A DNA stretch of 64,000 bases from Echinometra lucunter (GCA_029962745.1 CM057158.1:8737949-8801948); one strand, 5' to 3'. Positions 37,843 through 50,250 are shown, counted from the first letter of the stretch. A program made the numbers and translations. Notes: generated from the letters alone by a model not told the origin.

Positions 37843-37945
37843 CGTCTTCATCAAAGTGCTCCCACACTCGAGCAAAATCCTCAGCGGTTAAAGATTCCTT
37901 GGACAATAAACTGCTGTAAGAATCCACCATTGCTTTGGAGGCCAT
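37843..37945 (-). CDS. Calbindin/secretagogin-like EF-hand protein, coding exon 1
   Basis: This is the first coding exon of a cytosolic calcium-binding protein of the calbindin-D28k/calretinin/secretagogin group, which buffer or sense Ca2+ in neurons and secretory cells. It encodes residues 1-34 plus one base of codon 35. Residues 21-31 (AEDFARVWEHF) match the entering helix of EF-hand I in this family, and D32 and D34 are the first two calcium ligands. The ATG has a strong context (AAAATGG) and an in-frame TGA lies 27 nt upstream, so this start is well supported. The exon ends in GACG followed by the donor GTAAGA. Joined to 10277-10356 the frame is kept and the EF loop is completed. Homology is judged from motif memory; the exact family member (secretagogin versus calbindin-32/calretinin) cannot be decided from 61 residues. 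Confidence 0.85.
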
Positions 37946-38370
37946 TTTTGTTTGTTGTCGTTGGTGTTTCCGTCAAACAATTTCCCTAAAATCCACTTGT
38001 GGAGGTACGAAACGCGACGGGACCGTGCGAGTTGAATCAGGCACACTGGGAACGAAAGAAAGTCAGCGAGCTATCGGGTTCAGACAAACCACAAACAAAC
38101 TCAGCGAGAAAAAAAGTTACAGAGAGCAAAGCTTTGTGTCCAATGCGAGGCGAATCCCACTCTTTTCGGCGCGAAATGTTGTGTCTAGAACCTACTCAGA
38201 CGGTGGCGTGCAAAGATAATATTCGCCCGCTCACACCTGTTAAACCCCACCGCGTACACACAGCAGTGATGTGTGGTGAAGCCAACCGCTCAATTTTTGC
38301 CCCTGGTTGTGCGCGCAAACGCTGTGGATGTTCTAGTAAAAGCTTTTGTCAAAAATGCATACACACACGG
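37946..38370 (-). promoter_or_regulatory. 5' UTR and putative promoter area of the EF-hand gene
   Basis: The 400 bases upstream of the ATG (reading on the minus strand) are clearly richer in G+C and CpG than the surroundings, with several CGCG and GCGC steps, and lack the microsatellites common elsewhere. This is what a promoter-proximal region of an animal gene often looks like. I see no convincing TATA box or initiator, so the transcription start is not placed. Open frames across 37935-38373 on the plus strand are side effects of this base composition. Confidence 0.4.
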
Positions 38371-39119
38371 TAAGCCCATTCGTACTACATGTACACACTC
38401 ACACACACACATAACACACACCCACACTCATGCATAACCACATAATGGTTGAATATTACACAACATTACACAGAATTCAGGAACATTCGCTATCATAAAT
38501 GTTATCTCATTACTTCTTCTGATACTGACTCAGTATGTATTCTCATTTGAAAATTCGAAGGCCGGTTTTCTCCGATTTTCTCCAGAGACGAAATTGGTGT
38601 GTTCTCGATTTTTTCATTTTCTGAATCGAAAATTGCAGTTGAGATGAAATCTTCTGAGTTCGATTTTCCATCTGTTGCATTTTTGTTTTTCCAATGAAAG
38701 TTAGGAATACTGACATTTTTACCAACAAAATATTTTTATTTTAAGAAGACCGCCATAATTATAAAAGATTCACCTCTGCAAAAATGTTGTAAATGAAAAT
38801 GAAACATGGTAAATATGAAATAATGTACAATAGGACAAAAACTTTTTTTTAACATAACCGACAACTGATTTTGAATGAAAAAATGTCAAACCTTAAAAAT
38901 TCCACCTGAACGAAAAAATAATTAAATGAAATTGCAACCTCACAATGTTAGAAACATAGAAAGTATTAAGAAACGTATGATAGGACTTTTTTCCACAAAC
39001 ATCAACAACTAATTTTCATGAATAAAAGGAAAACTTTGAATAATGCTGAACGATTTTCGTAATTGAAATGAGTTTGGGTTTTTGTAAAATGCAAAAGTAG
39101 GTGTGAATAACGACCACAC

Positions 39120-39123
<4 letters not shown>

Positions 39124-39171
<48 letters not shown>

Positions 39172-39250
39172 AGAGAGAAGAGAAGAAGAAGAAGAAGAAG
39201 AAGAAGAGAAGAAGAAGAAAACGAAAGAGGAGGAGGGGAAAGAGGAAGAA
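39124..39250. repeat. GA then GAA array, all-purine strand
   Basis: About 22 GA units, then GAA/GGA units: more than 120 bases that are almost all purine on the plus strand. Confidence 0.92.
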
Positions 39251-40146
39251 GTTTTTGATTTGGTCCAATACACTACAATATTATTATATACATCTTGAAA
39301 TTTCATCTTCTTCCATTCAAGATTTCAAACACGTTCACAGAAAAAGAGGAAGAGTTTAGAAATCCAGTTATATTTTTAAAGAAAAATGAAATTTTGAGAG
39401 TCCCAAGAAGAGAAAGGTTAAAAAAAAACCAAGAAGCAGGGGTCAAATTGGCATCAAACAAGAGAAGAAGGAACCACACAGTGTATTTTTATTTCTGTTG
39501 CAATCTGTTTGATTTAATCTCTTAACTGGCATATTCATCCTGCTGTAGTGCGCTATGCATACAACAAATAGTCACACTTCAATTCCGCTGAAATTCATTC
39601 CATGAATGTTTTGAAAATTATCCACCTTCCATTCATTTTCCCAATGGCATGATTGATTTCACCTTGATTAGATTAGAAATGGGTTTCATTTTGCTCTCAG
39701 GATATATTACTTTTATCGCACTACACTGTAATCCTGATATTTTATTTCAATTTAATCTATTTATTTTTTTATTTGAATTAATTAAGTTGTGTGCATTATC
39801 TGCAAAGTATACAGAAACCCATCCAAAAGAAACACTTTTTAAATCTATGGAATAGATGGAGATGAAATAGAATGGAATGAAATGTGTTTTAGTTAATTGT
39901 CAAACTTTACGATAACCAGGGTGAACAAGCCATGGGGAATTTTTAGTGTTTCCTCGCTATAGTCGCTTGATATTTTGTGCTTGAGGGCTGGCCAACTGTG
40001 GTCTGAAGGTCGACTGATGCAGGATGCAGGATACTCCAGCCGAATTTCAGCCCCAACCCTCCTCACATGATAACATAAATTTGGATATAATATGAAAAGC
40101 GAAATTATTTACACAAGATGACTTGAATGGTAATATCAGTCGTGCT

Positions 40147-40222
40147 AACTCAGAGTAGATCAGTGGTCTCATAACCGGAAGTCCTGGGTTTGAAGCCAAG
40201 TGTATGCCCTACCATCTGGTAG
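40147..40222 (+). mobile_element. Truncated SINE, GTGGCTCAGTGGTAGAGC family
   Basis: Only the head survives: CAGAGTAGATCAGTGGTCTC, then GTCCTGGGTTTGAAGCCAAG and a short piece of the body. It matches the head of the 26452 copy with several changes. Confidence 0.55.
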
Positions 40223-40252
40223 AGTATACACATGTATATCCCCAATAGTTTA

Positions 40253-40285
<33 letters not shown>

Positions 40286-41663
40286 TCTTCCTTTCTTTCT
40301 TTTCTCCCACCATCAACTCGCGCCATTTTTCAGTATTTTGCGCAATTAACGTTCGGCCTCATTTCCATCATCACTGCTACCAGGATAATAATTATCAAAT
40401 CGCTTCAACATAATCATTACTAATTTGAATATTGTCCATAATCACTCTCTCTGTATTTCCCTGTATGTAATCCCTACCAAGGTCACAGGCGAGGGATTAG
40501 TCGGATGAATCTATATCTTTTAATGTTTCCCTGAACCAACCAGCTGTTGTTCTGAGCTCGTTTGCAAAAGGATCGATTTGGTCTCCAACAGCATCACTTT
40601 CCCCGGGCCTTATAACTGTTTACCTTGCAATATTAATTTCATAATTAGTGCGGAACGGCAAAGCCAGCAGGCCAATTTTAAAGGGAATGTAAAGGGATAT
40701 CTGCCATATAAAGAAAATGGATTATCATGATTATTGGAACATATGCATCGGCATGGGAATAACACAATACAAACAAAACCTTATACTTATTGCTTTTATT
40801 GTGATTCTTGTTTAATATTGCTTTTAATGTTTGTATTGCTTTTATTGCTTCTACTGTTTCTTTTTTTTATAACAAATCTTAAGATACACACTGAAACTTT
40901 TTTAAAGTGTGCTGTCCATTTTGATTTTTTTTCTTAAAAGGGGAAATCATTGTTTCATGTAACTTAAACCACGATTAACTTCGGCACAGTTCCAATATAC
41001 TTCATTATATAGGTTGATGCAAGTCGGATGAATCTACTGGAAATATTTTAGGAAGGATCATATCTCTGTATTATAAGGTTAAAACACGTCACCATGGTTT
41101 TCCTATTGTCAAGAGCCATTTAGACCCTCGGGCACCTTCTGCTTTCAAAACAATTTTAACATGTTTAAAGTCTTATCGATCTAGTCTCGAGGGCAAGCAA
41201 GTAGAGGGAGCGTCCCCCCAGTGCTCCATCCCTGCTGGATACGCCATGGATATTGCAAAATCAATAATGCCTGACTGCCCACTTTAAATGCAGTATATAA
41301 TTTGCGGAATCAATTTTGGTTTTGGCATACGCACACTGCACAGGGCCAGGGGACTTAAATGGAATACCTAAAGTTGAGTTTCATCAGGAGATAAGGCGTC
41401 TGTCTTTTCCCTCGTTCCCAAAGCACAGGCTAAGAAACGCTGCTTACACCCCGTCCCTTGAATAGCATATCAAAAGGAGGGTCCTCAGTGAAATAGAGCT
41501 ATGCCCAGTAAATGCCTCATGAATGTTTAGTTAAGAGTAAGGTAAATATGTGGTTTCATCGTTACACATGCACATCCCTTACGGGCCTTCTGTAGGTGCA
41601 GTGAACATCTAATTTTTAAAGTTATATGGTTATTTCTGATATTTAAACAGGATGTCTGTACCC

Positions 41664-41696
<33 letters not shown>

Positions 41697-41704
41697 TTCA
41701 TGTT

Positions 41705-41743
<39 letters not shown>
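41664..41743. repeat. Paired AT arrays
   Basis: Two (AT)n arrays (about 41664-41691 and 41709-41743) separated by a short unique spacer. Confidence 0.9.
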
Positions 41744-41746
<3 letters not shown>

Positions 41747-42128
41747 TACAAATTAATTGATATTCTCAGAAAAATAGAAGGTTGAATATACAAAAAGTAC
41801 TGTTGCACATTTTTCCTATTTTATTGTGTCTATTATACGGTAAGTAGTAGGAAATTAGATATTTTGATGATCGAGGGTAATGATGATTTACATCGCCGCC
41901 ACCCCCTCCCCGTCCCCCCCCCCCCTTTCCCCCGCGCCCCTTCCTTCATCTTAAGTGGATGAATCACTAAATGATGAATTAAATGGTGGTAAATCTTCCA
42001 TAGAAAAATGCAGGTACATGTACTATTCCACTAATGCATCATGACGATGGCCGATAGATTTACTACAGACTTGTTTACGATATGCGGGCATTATTGTGAC
42101 GCATGTAAGACGATACCTAAAAGATAAA

Positions 42129-42498
42129 TTTTAGTTCTGGTCATGCAATTACATTGTCGAAAGAACTGCTTCCAAGTAATTGGGAAAGGTTGATCAAGTA
42201 ATAATAAAAGCTAGCGAGCGTTTCACCAAATGTTTTGACAGTCATCTGATTGGCTGAGAGCAAATGTGTCAGTAAAAGTCACTGTCAAGACACTTCATGT
42301 AAACCCTGAAGTTTTGAAATCATCTCAACGATGAGAAATCAACTCAGTCTTGATAGAAAAGCACATGCATTTTACACTAAAATGGGTATATGGGACTAAA
42401 CGCAAATAATATTGCAAACTGACATCAAAAGATTGAGAAAGCTCACAAAATTATCTTTCAAATCCTCGTAGAACTCAAGCTTCTTTTTAAGCCGTATG
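42129..42498 (+). repeat. Dispersed repeat family, copy 1 (interrupted)
   Basis: Starts TTAGTTCTGGTCATGCAATT and ends AGAACTCAAGCTTCTTTTTAA. It aligns by eye to 45107-45495 and 52575-52942 through ATGAGTATATGGGACC-like and GAGAAAGCTCA blocks. A hairpin element at 42216-42308 splits it. No coding potential was seen. Confidence 0.6.
42216..42308. mobile_element. Hairpin MITE with GATTGGCTGAGAGC core, shortened
   Basis: Carries CGTTTCACC...CTTCATGTAAACC-type ends and the core CATCTGATTGGCTGAGAGCA found at 12391 and 58723. It lies inside dispersed-repeat copy 1 and is missing from the other two copies. Confidence 0.6.
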
Positions 42499-42639
42499 AA
42501 ATGAAATGTGAATTTGATATTTGTTATTGTATTCCAATGTTATGTAATTTTTTGTGCAATGCAATTAATTTCTAAATTCAAATTAGGTAGGTTATCAATC
42601 GATCAATTCTATATCTCAATTCTGTAAATCTTCCCAGTA

Positions 42640-42765
42640 CATACTTTGTATTTATTCGTCTGTTTTATTTTGTTCACTCTTTTATTGCAAGTATGACAAT
42701 ATTGGTCTTACAACCTTTGCCATTTATTTTCAACATAGTGAACTGAATTGAATTGAAATGAAATG
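42640..42765 (+). mobile_element. LINE 3' tail
   Basis: T-rich sequence ending GTGAACTGAATTGAATTGAA with short tandem units, similar to the tail at 17600-17755. Confidence 0.45.
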
Positions 42766-43824
42766 AGCTCTAAACAATCGACATGTTCCGTTACAGTGTA
42801 TAATATCGTATATTGGGTTAGTGGTCAACAAATTAATGACCTGAAATATACATAAAGCATTACCAATCGCCATAAATCAAACGCACGGTAATACGATGAG
42901 CGATACTTTTTGCTGGAATTGTGTCAAAAACTGTTTATTATAATTAGCTCATATCAAATTTAGGACAAGGTGTTAAAGATAAGGTAGAATGCTAGGAAAG
43001 ATTCAAAAGAAATTGGGGATCTTTTATTTCTTCCCATTTAAGTTACGAAGAATATCGTACTGGAAGGAAAGGTTACTTTAAAAGGATTGTTTATCAAAAA
43101 CCCTTCTTTCCTAAATAAGACAATATTTTTTTTTATTATGTAAGTATATTTCTCGTCCTCATAATATTGAATGATCTATTGTTTTGTCACCTCAAACCTC
43201 GGTAGTTTACTATTCAGTTCTTCCCGTAAGGTTTTAATCCTTTCTAAATTTTCCCTAATCTTCAGTCCCAAATTTCTTTCTAAATAATATTTTTGTTTCA
43301 ATTTCTTTTTCTAACTTTTCATTTTTCTTCTTCCTTTCTATTCATTAATGCTCCTCTCAGCTCCATTAATAGTGTATCAAAAATGGCTGATTACTAATGC
43401 AAATCTGAGATTTTCCTTGTTAACTTGCTCAAGTGGTTTTCCATCCAAACAATCATTATCCACATATTGCAATATATACTTCCATAATCATTACTTCATC
43501 CAACGAACTCAGCTTTATTCAAAAACAAATTATTTAATTTCCACAACTTGAATCTTACGACCAGTATTACATTGTTAAAGTATGTCATAGAATGATCAGA
43601 ACAGTAACGTAAATCGTTGTGAGAATTCTAAACCAAAGATCAAAAATCTGACACTATGTAAAAAAAATCCAGCCGACCAATGTGTCTTTACATTATCGTT
43701 AAGCTGTCTCCAAGAATGTACTAAATCAGAATCATTCTTAATCTAAGGCACTTTTTCTCGCTCCTCTATTATTCAGTCTCTTATAGTCATAAGTATCCAT
43801 TTCTGAGCTCTGAACTAAGTTTTA

Positions 43825-44000
43825 TGGGGTGTTGCAAGAAAGTTGCAATCAATTGCAAATAATTGCTAATTTTGAAACGACCATTCTGATTGGCTCAGGG
43901 TCTGCCCTTTTAAGAAGACATGCATGCAACAATGATTTTGATTGGCCAGTGACAATCAGTTGCAACGTGCAATCGATTGCAACTTTCTTGCAACACCCCA
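43825..44000. mobile_element. Hairpin MITE, TGGGGTGTTGCAAG family
   Basis: The first and last 34 bases are inverted with one mismatch (start TGGGGTGTTGCAAGAAAGTT, end AACTTTCTTGCAACACCCCA). GATTGGCT (43888-43895) and GATTGGCC (43940-43947) lie inside. No other copy of these arms was seen in the window. Confidence 0.85.
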
Positions 44001-44076
44001 CCAGTCCCCACAAATGAGACAGGAAATGGCTGAAGCGTTTGGGCCAAACATTCATGCCACATGTGTGCATGGTTCC

Positions 44077-44518
44077 GTTACAGTTCGTTATTCCGAAGGT
44101 TCGTTATTCTGAAAGTTCGTTATTCCGAAGGTTCGTTTATTCCGAAGGTTCGTTAGTCCGAAGGTTCGTTTTTCCGAAGGTTCGTTAGTCCGAAGGTTCG
44201 TTTTTCCGAAGGTTCGTTAATCCGAAAGCGAAATAAGGTTCCTTATTGCGAAGGTTCGTTAGTCCGAAAAATGAAATAAGGTTCGTTAGTTCGTTGGTTA
44301 TTTTCGGACTAACGAATCTTATTACATTTTGGACTATCGAACCCTCGGACGAACGAACCTTCGGAATAACGCCACAATGTTCGGATTAACGCACCCTTTT
44401 TATTTTCGGACTAACGAACATCTACGTATACGCAATTTGCGTGTTTCGGAATAACGAACCTTCGGAATAACAAACCTTCGTAATAAAGAACCTTCAGAAT
44501 AACGAACGTCACCCATAG
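44077..44518. mobile_element. Fold-back element built from TTCGTTATTCCGAAGG repeats
   Basis: The left part is a direct array of GTTCGTTATTCCGAAG-like units (variants TTAGTCC and TTTTTCC); the right part is an inverted array of CTTCGGAATAACGAAC-like units, around a centre near 44290. TGGTTCC flanks both sides (44070-44076 and 44519-44525), a possible 7-bp target duplication. Noncoding. Confidence 0.8.
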
Positions 44519-44525
44519 TGGTTCC

Positions 44526-45106
44526 ACATACTTATTTCTGTTTGCAATGCTTTTGTCTTGTCAAGCGCTTGTCGGGAAAGTGGGTCCATTCCTTTAGATT
44601 TCATGATTCCAAAATCTCACTCTACAGACACGTCTGTTTATGTACAACTAATATTAACTTTCCGAAGTTAGTTGGAGTCAGTTCTTTTTACAATGCAATT
44701 ACATGGTCAGAACTCACCTCATAATTTGAACTCTTTGTTGGATGCCGACTCTCACAAACCTTACCATAAGCATTTTGACGCAGTTGCTATTTTCATCCAT
44801 TTACAAAAGCCGGTCTCAATATTGACCTCATAACGTCGCATCATTGTACTCTACGCGCGGTAATAATTTTATACTTTTATCTGAGAAGGACTGAATGTCG
44901 AACCCTCTGGTAAAACTACCAGCTGCGATTACAACGAGGCACACAGATATCATCTGTAAAGCAACCAAAGAGTTAAACATATAATAGGGTTCCTCATTAT
45001 TATTATTCTAATTATGCTTCACTCCTCCATTTTGTACAATATACAATACAAACCTTACGAGCCTTAATCCCTTATTAAACGAAAGCTGCTGTACTGTTCG
45101 CCAAAC
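44526..45106. other. No gene seen (intergenic)
   Basis: AT-rich single-copy-looking sequence with no exon or repeat I could define. Confidence 0.4.
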
Positions 45107-45495
45107 GTTAAAAATAAAATGGAGTTCTTGTCATGCGATTATGGTGTGAAAGAAACTGTTCCAAAGCAACTGGAAGAGTTAGATAAGCTGTAAACACAGG
45201 TGTCTAGTGTGAGATTTGGAGATTATCGAATTGATAAGAAATTCACTTAATTTCCACAAAAGGTACTTGCACTGCACAAAATGAGTAAACTGGACCAAAC
45301 ACAAATCTGGCATGAATGTTACCCCCGGACTTTTCAGATTTTTCTTTTCATATTTCCAATATGAGGGCATTTGGAGAGCAATCCTTTCTAGGGGACATCT
45401 TTACTATGATATTCTACCTAACTGACATGGAAAGAATGAGAAAGCTCAAAAATCATTTTTTCATCTTTCCCAGAACTCAAGCTTCTCTTTAAATT
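45107..45495 (+). repeat. Dispersed repeat family, copy 2 (uninterrupted)
   Basis: Starts near AAATGGAGTTCTTGTCATGC and ends CAGAACTCAAGCTTCTCTTTAA. It is the most complete copy and shares ATATGAGGGCAT, TAACTGACATGGAAAGAATG and GAGAAAGCTCAAA-like blocks with copy 3. Confidence 0.6.
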
Positions 45496-45987
45496 TAATC
45501 ATACCGGAAACCTAATACGCATATAAATTTTCATCGATTTCGAACAGCCACAATATCCAGCCTTCGTTGGACTTTCTATCGATTTTGAAATCGAAGTGAT
45601 CTCATATGGAATTTAACTAAATCGATAAGACGACCTAATACAAACATCTTGCTATTACCGTATAAGATTTCAACCCTCGGATGCTTGTTCATGCTCACTT
45701 AATGCCATATGACAACATGTGGGGTCCATGCATAAAAATAATCCTATGGAAGAGCGGATTACAGGAATTTCACACTTTGGGGTACTGCAGTTACTAATGA
45801 AACAAAAGCTTCATGGTTTCCTTTTGTCTTCTTTATTCTCCAATGGCATGGACATGTTTATGATATATTCTTCGAAGGAAGATAAGTTGCATCATAATCA
45901 GTGTTATGAGAAACCATGACTGTTTGTCATTATCACTGGTAGTATTGTCATTATTCTCACCAGTATCATCATCATCAGCAGCAGCAG

Positions 45988-46019
<32 letters not shown>

Positions 46020-47865
46020 CCGTCATCATCATCACCATTATCACAGTGATTATCACAAGTACCCGTATACGTGTATCATTATTCATTACAACAGCACATG
46101 AAGTCATGCATGCGTTTTCTTATTCCGTTGACGCTACATCTGCAGTGACAATGAGGAAAAGCAAATCAATCCTATGCATTGACCATAATCCCTTAACCTA
46201 TATATTTGACAGGACTGGAGTTACCTGGGATGAAATCTAAAACGGTCTTAGAGGGCTGCTTTTGAGGAAATACCAGAAAGATCTAGTTTGAAGGCGAATT
46301 AACCCTCCATGGTGGCAAAGAAGAAGTCAGAAATAAGATAAGAGACACGGTCCGATGTACTGTTAATCTATTCAAAACCATTCATTATTTCCAATACTTT
46401 TCGTTCATGATTTACAGTATAACATTTTAAATGAATCTCTCTTCGCTTGCTTCGCTTCATTACAAATGACATTTGCATCATCCTCAAAATTGGGATTAAG
46501 TATTTTTGTCCTCAAAAAATAAGGATTAAGTACAAACATTTCAATATCAAATTTTCCTTATACCAAGTATCAATTTATGCATCCCCCTCCCCTCACGGCA
46601 ACTAGGTTTTCTTACTGAACTGGAGCTAGGGATGCCGCGACATCACTTTTTCAGGATTAAAGTGAGAATATGCCCTTGCCCATTATCAAGTATGGCTAAA
46701 TCTCATCATCTGGTAGTTTAGCTTTATTAATGTACACACCTTTCGTACTGGAAGAAAACATTTCGCACTTAATTTTCAACACTAGCTGATTTTGTAACCT
46801 CACTTAGTCTGGACCAGGCGCTTTATAAAATCATAACCCAAACTCTATTATCCAACTTAAAACTTAGTCGCAGCGCAAACCCTCTTGGACGAAATAATAC
46901 CCGACGCTGATGTTGCGAAAATTTCACCAAAGCCATTATATTTGGATTAGCAATGACAAAGCCTCTTTGACAAGCAACAAGGTGATGAATACTTCGTAGA
47001 AACCAGTGTGCCGCCCTCTAGAAATATTCCTGTAGCAGTTCTTTTTAAGGTTCTATCTTATCCTCTGTCATTCGCATCTTTTATTTTTTACACTGTCTTA
47101 TCTCTTTGATAATATCAGCAAAAACGTGCGTAGAAAGCAATCATTTATGTTGATGTTGTTGTTGTTGTTCTTGATTCGTGTTGAATGTCAGTCAGTGTTG
47201 ACTTTTATCACTAACAAATTTTATTTATTTATTCTTTTTTTTTTTTTTTTTTTTTACAAATGACTTTGATAACAAAAAAAATAATACTATTGGCGTCTCT
47301 CCTTTGTTGTATGATAATGCATACGACTTGAATAAGATAATAATTTTTAAGGAAATAAGAATCGATCAATAGAATGGCCCCGTTTTAAATCTCCTGATGA
47401 TTCCTAGATTTATGATTAATTTATCGGTATTTTTCATTTAAGAGTTTTTAACGTCCTATAGTGTCATCATGTTCGCATGTCAAGCTGCATATGGATTACA
47501 ACCCTCGTAAGTGATTTGACAATGCTCTATGACCATGAAGACACATGCTAGACGCCAATGACGAAGAGATGAAACTTAATTTCAGCTCATCGTGAAAGTA
47601 TGTGCTGCCCTCTCCCGCTTGTCTCGACACTTTTGCATTTGACTAAAACACTCAGCGCATGCTCATACACACAATAATAAAGTTCATGCCTAAACCCTGA
47701 ATAGTTATATCACGGGTCGTGTTTAATGCCTTAGTTTATACCGTAATTGCTTTCAACTTCCGGTAGGCATACCATGTTTCATGCAAAAAGCTCATAGCTT
47801 TCCTCTTCTTCTTTTTTTCTTTTTCTCTTTATTTTGTGGTTTAATTTTCGGCTTTGCTTACTGAG
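45496..47865. other. No gene seen (intergenic)
   Basis: AT-rich; includes an ATC/AGC array at 45963-46040 and a T run near 47237. No supportable exon on either strand. Confidence 0.4.
45963..46040. repeat. ATC trinucleotide microsatellite
   Basis: An ATC array with a short AGC block; frames across it are low-complexity. Confidence 0.9.
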
Positions 47866-48112
47866 TCTGTTGGTGTTGTTCAATGATAGTTTTCATGGCC
47901 CGAGTTATGGAGAATATTTCTCCAACAACACCAAGAGCTTTAGGAGGTCCCATAAAAAGATGAGAATGATATATTGATGAATTCATTGTTGGTATTGTTA
48001 AATGATATTTTTCATGGCCCTAGTAAGTTATAGAGAACAAGGCAATTTCTCCAACAGTTTCTACAACAAAAACAAAAGGCTTAAGGAGGCCCTACAAAAA
48101 TGATAAGAATTA
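47866..48112. repeat. Tandem duplication, two copies of about 115-125 bp
   Basis: Both copies contain GTTGGTGTTGTTCAATGAT or GTTGGTATTGTTAAATGAT, TTTTCATGGCCC, ATTTCTCCAACA and AGGAGGTCC/AGGAGGCCC in the same order (47866-47975 and about 47985-48112). Divergence indicates an old duplication. Confidence 0.75.
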
Positions 48113-49713
48113 TGTTATGATATTTCATGTTCACACATTCTCCATCAGGCCAAAACAAATCTTCGGAAAATTAATGTTGTAATGTTATGTGTTGCGTGTA
48201 ACTTCTAAGGGGCCATACACATTTCCATACCTTATTCATTTGTATATTTGTATTTGTATTTCATTTGAAAACGTCATTCACATGATAGATCAATATTTGC
48301 TTTTACAGCAAAATGATTATTACCAATATGAACAAAAAATCAAGACATTTGACAAAAATTATATACGGATAACAAATCGCAAGGTAAGGTTATTATTTTC
48401 TCGATATTACATGAAACAAAACAAAATAAAAACAAAAACAATGAAACCTTCAGAATTCACCTCGTAAGTTTATGACCATTGTAAGATACTTGAAAAAAAA
48501 ACTGTTCGATGTTATTTACGTCTTCTAATTTCAGAAGTTTACAAATTGTTTTGTCTTGTCTAAATCTTTAAATCCTCCTGATATTTCATTCATTTTATCA
48601 AAAGTGCCTTCCTTTCTACTTTATATCTTGCACAGTCGTTTACTATGTGAAATTCAAATCATTCAAATCATACAATCATTACAATCATTACAATTATTAC
48701 AACTTCATAAATGTGAGGAGATTTTTACTGGGCGTCTATGCCTTCCGGTTTCTATTGGTAGGTTGTGAGAGCTAATCCTCAGTCGACAAAATATTGTTCG
48801 TAGTTTGCGGTTTCTAAAGTGGAATAAAAACTTCTCTGTTTGTATTTCCTTCTTAAAAAACACGTTCTCAGTTTATTTTGCTCGTTACCATTTACATAAT
48901 CACTGCACAAGTCTAGCATACCTTCTTTTGTTTGCTCTGTTTTGCGCCATTGAACCTGATTTCATTATAAAAAATAAAAAAATAAATAAAAAAGCGTAGC
49001 ATTCAACAGAAAGCTGAAAATAGCTCGTATCGGAGATGCAAACTCCCCTTCCCTTTGACATTCAGTAGTCGAGCGGAAAACCTCCCTCTGATCACCTCTT
49101 TGAAAAAAAAAGGATTGAATTACAATACACGGTCAATGCCACTTCCTTATGCTATATTGTTTAAATTAATTGTATCGGAATAACTACCAAATATCATGCA
49201 CTCTAATTTTTCTTTCCCCACTAAATTTATGAAGCGACCTAAGTGCTGCAGTCGATGTACTTTTCACGATCAATTTTTTTTTTTTAATCATATGACTTCG
49301 TATCACTGATTGATAATCAGTATACACGAGTATAGTGTCATATCCAGAAATTAATACATGTAGATGGAAGTCATGTACAACTGAGTATTAATCTAGTATA
49401 TACGAGTCCTTTTTATGACAACGTTTTCAGATCAGTGACTGCAGCTAGCGCATATCACGTTATCATCTAACGTCTCTATGCGCTTTCAAAGGACTTTGGA
49501 TATCATTACCCCGGCTTTAGCCCGGCTTTAGCCCGACAAGCCGAATAGAATGAGTCGAGGCAAAGCGTCAGTGGCAGATCGAAGGAAAGATGGGAGGTGG
49601 TGAGCAAACGCATCAGATGGGGGTATGGAGGGGGGGCAAACCTTTTTTTTTTTTAATTACACCAAAAAAAAGACTCACTTTTTAAAAAAATAGTTAAAAT
49701 GACTAGATTACAG
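48113..49713. other. No gene seen (intergenic)
   Basis: AT-rich; a short repeated ATTACAATC patch at 48660-48705 and a G run near 49632 are the only local structures. Confidence 0.4.
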
Positions 49714-50055
49714 CTCAGCTGGGTGCAACTAATTTAGTCATAAAAGTTACTATGTATTCACAAATGAATGTGAATGTGAATGTGAATGAATTTTACCTAT
49801 AACTGTTATGTTTGTGTTGTTGTTTTTTTTTTTTTTTCTTCCTCATGTAGAATGATGTTTGTTATTACTGCAGGGCGCCTTTGGAAAGCAGTTTTACAAA
49901 ACTGAACAGGCCAACCCTGCAGTATAAAATAAATCAAACAAAATAAATAAATCATAAATAGAGTGAGTTCGAGTCAAAATACGACTAGAAAATGGTCACA
50001 AATGACTAGAATATAATTTTTAAAAAGACTAGTATTTTAGTTGCACCTAGCTGAA
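49714..50055. mobile_element. Inverted-repeat element with a LINE tail inside
   Basis: The ends CTCAGCTGGGTGCAACTAA and TTAGTTGCACCTAGCTGAAC-type sequence are inverted. Inside, 49840-49965 looks like a LINE 3' end in plus orientation: CTGCAGGGCGCCTTTGGAAA, then GGCCAACCCTGCAGTATAAA and AAATAAATAAAT. Several GACTAG(A/T) motifs lie near both ends. Confidence 0.6.
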
Positions 50056-50187
50056 CCTTTCACCTAATAATCTTTAATTCATATGTTTTAAGAGTGTAGT
50101 AAGAAGAGAAAAAAGAGAGAGAAATATGGGGAAATGTGGAAAGGTGAGACACAGACAGACAGAAAGAGGAGAAGAGGGAAGGGGAGC

Positions 50188-50189
<2 letters not shown>

Positions 50190-50235
<46 letters not shown>

Positions 50236-50250
50236 GGGAGAGAGAGAGCG
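50190..50250. repeat. GA microsatellite
   Basis: An interrupted GA array, all purine on the plus strand. Confidence 0.9.

Larger units (their letters stand above)
38380..42128. other. No gene seen (intergenic)
   Basis: AT-rich between the EF-hand promoter and the next repeats. Holds a CA patch at 38394-38420, the GA/GAA array at 39.1 kb, a truncated SINE at 40147, paired AT arrays at 41.7 kb and a C run near 41915. Confidence 0.45.

Noticed and set aside
44077..44518. CRISPR-like repeat array
   Set aside because: Units are contiguous without unique spacers and invert at the centre; the genome is eukaryotic.
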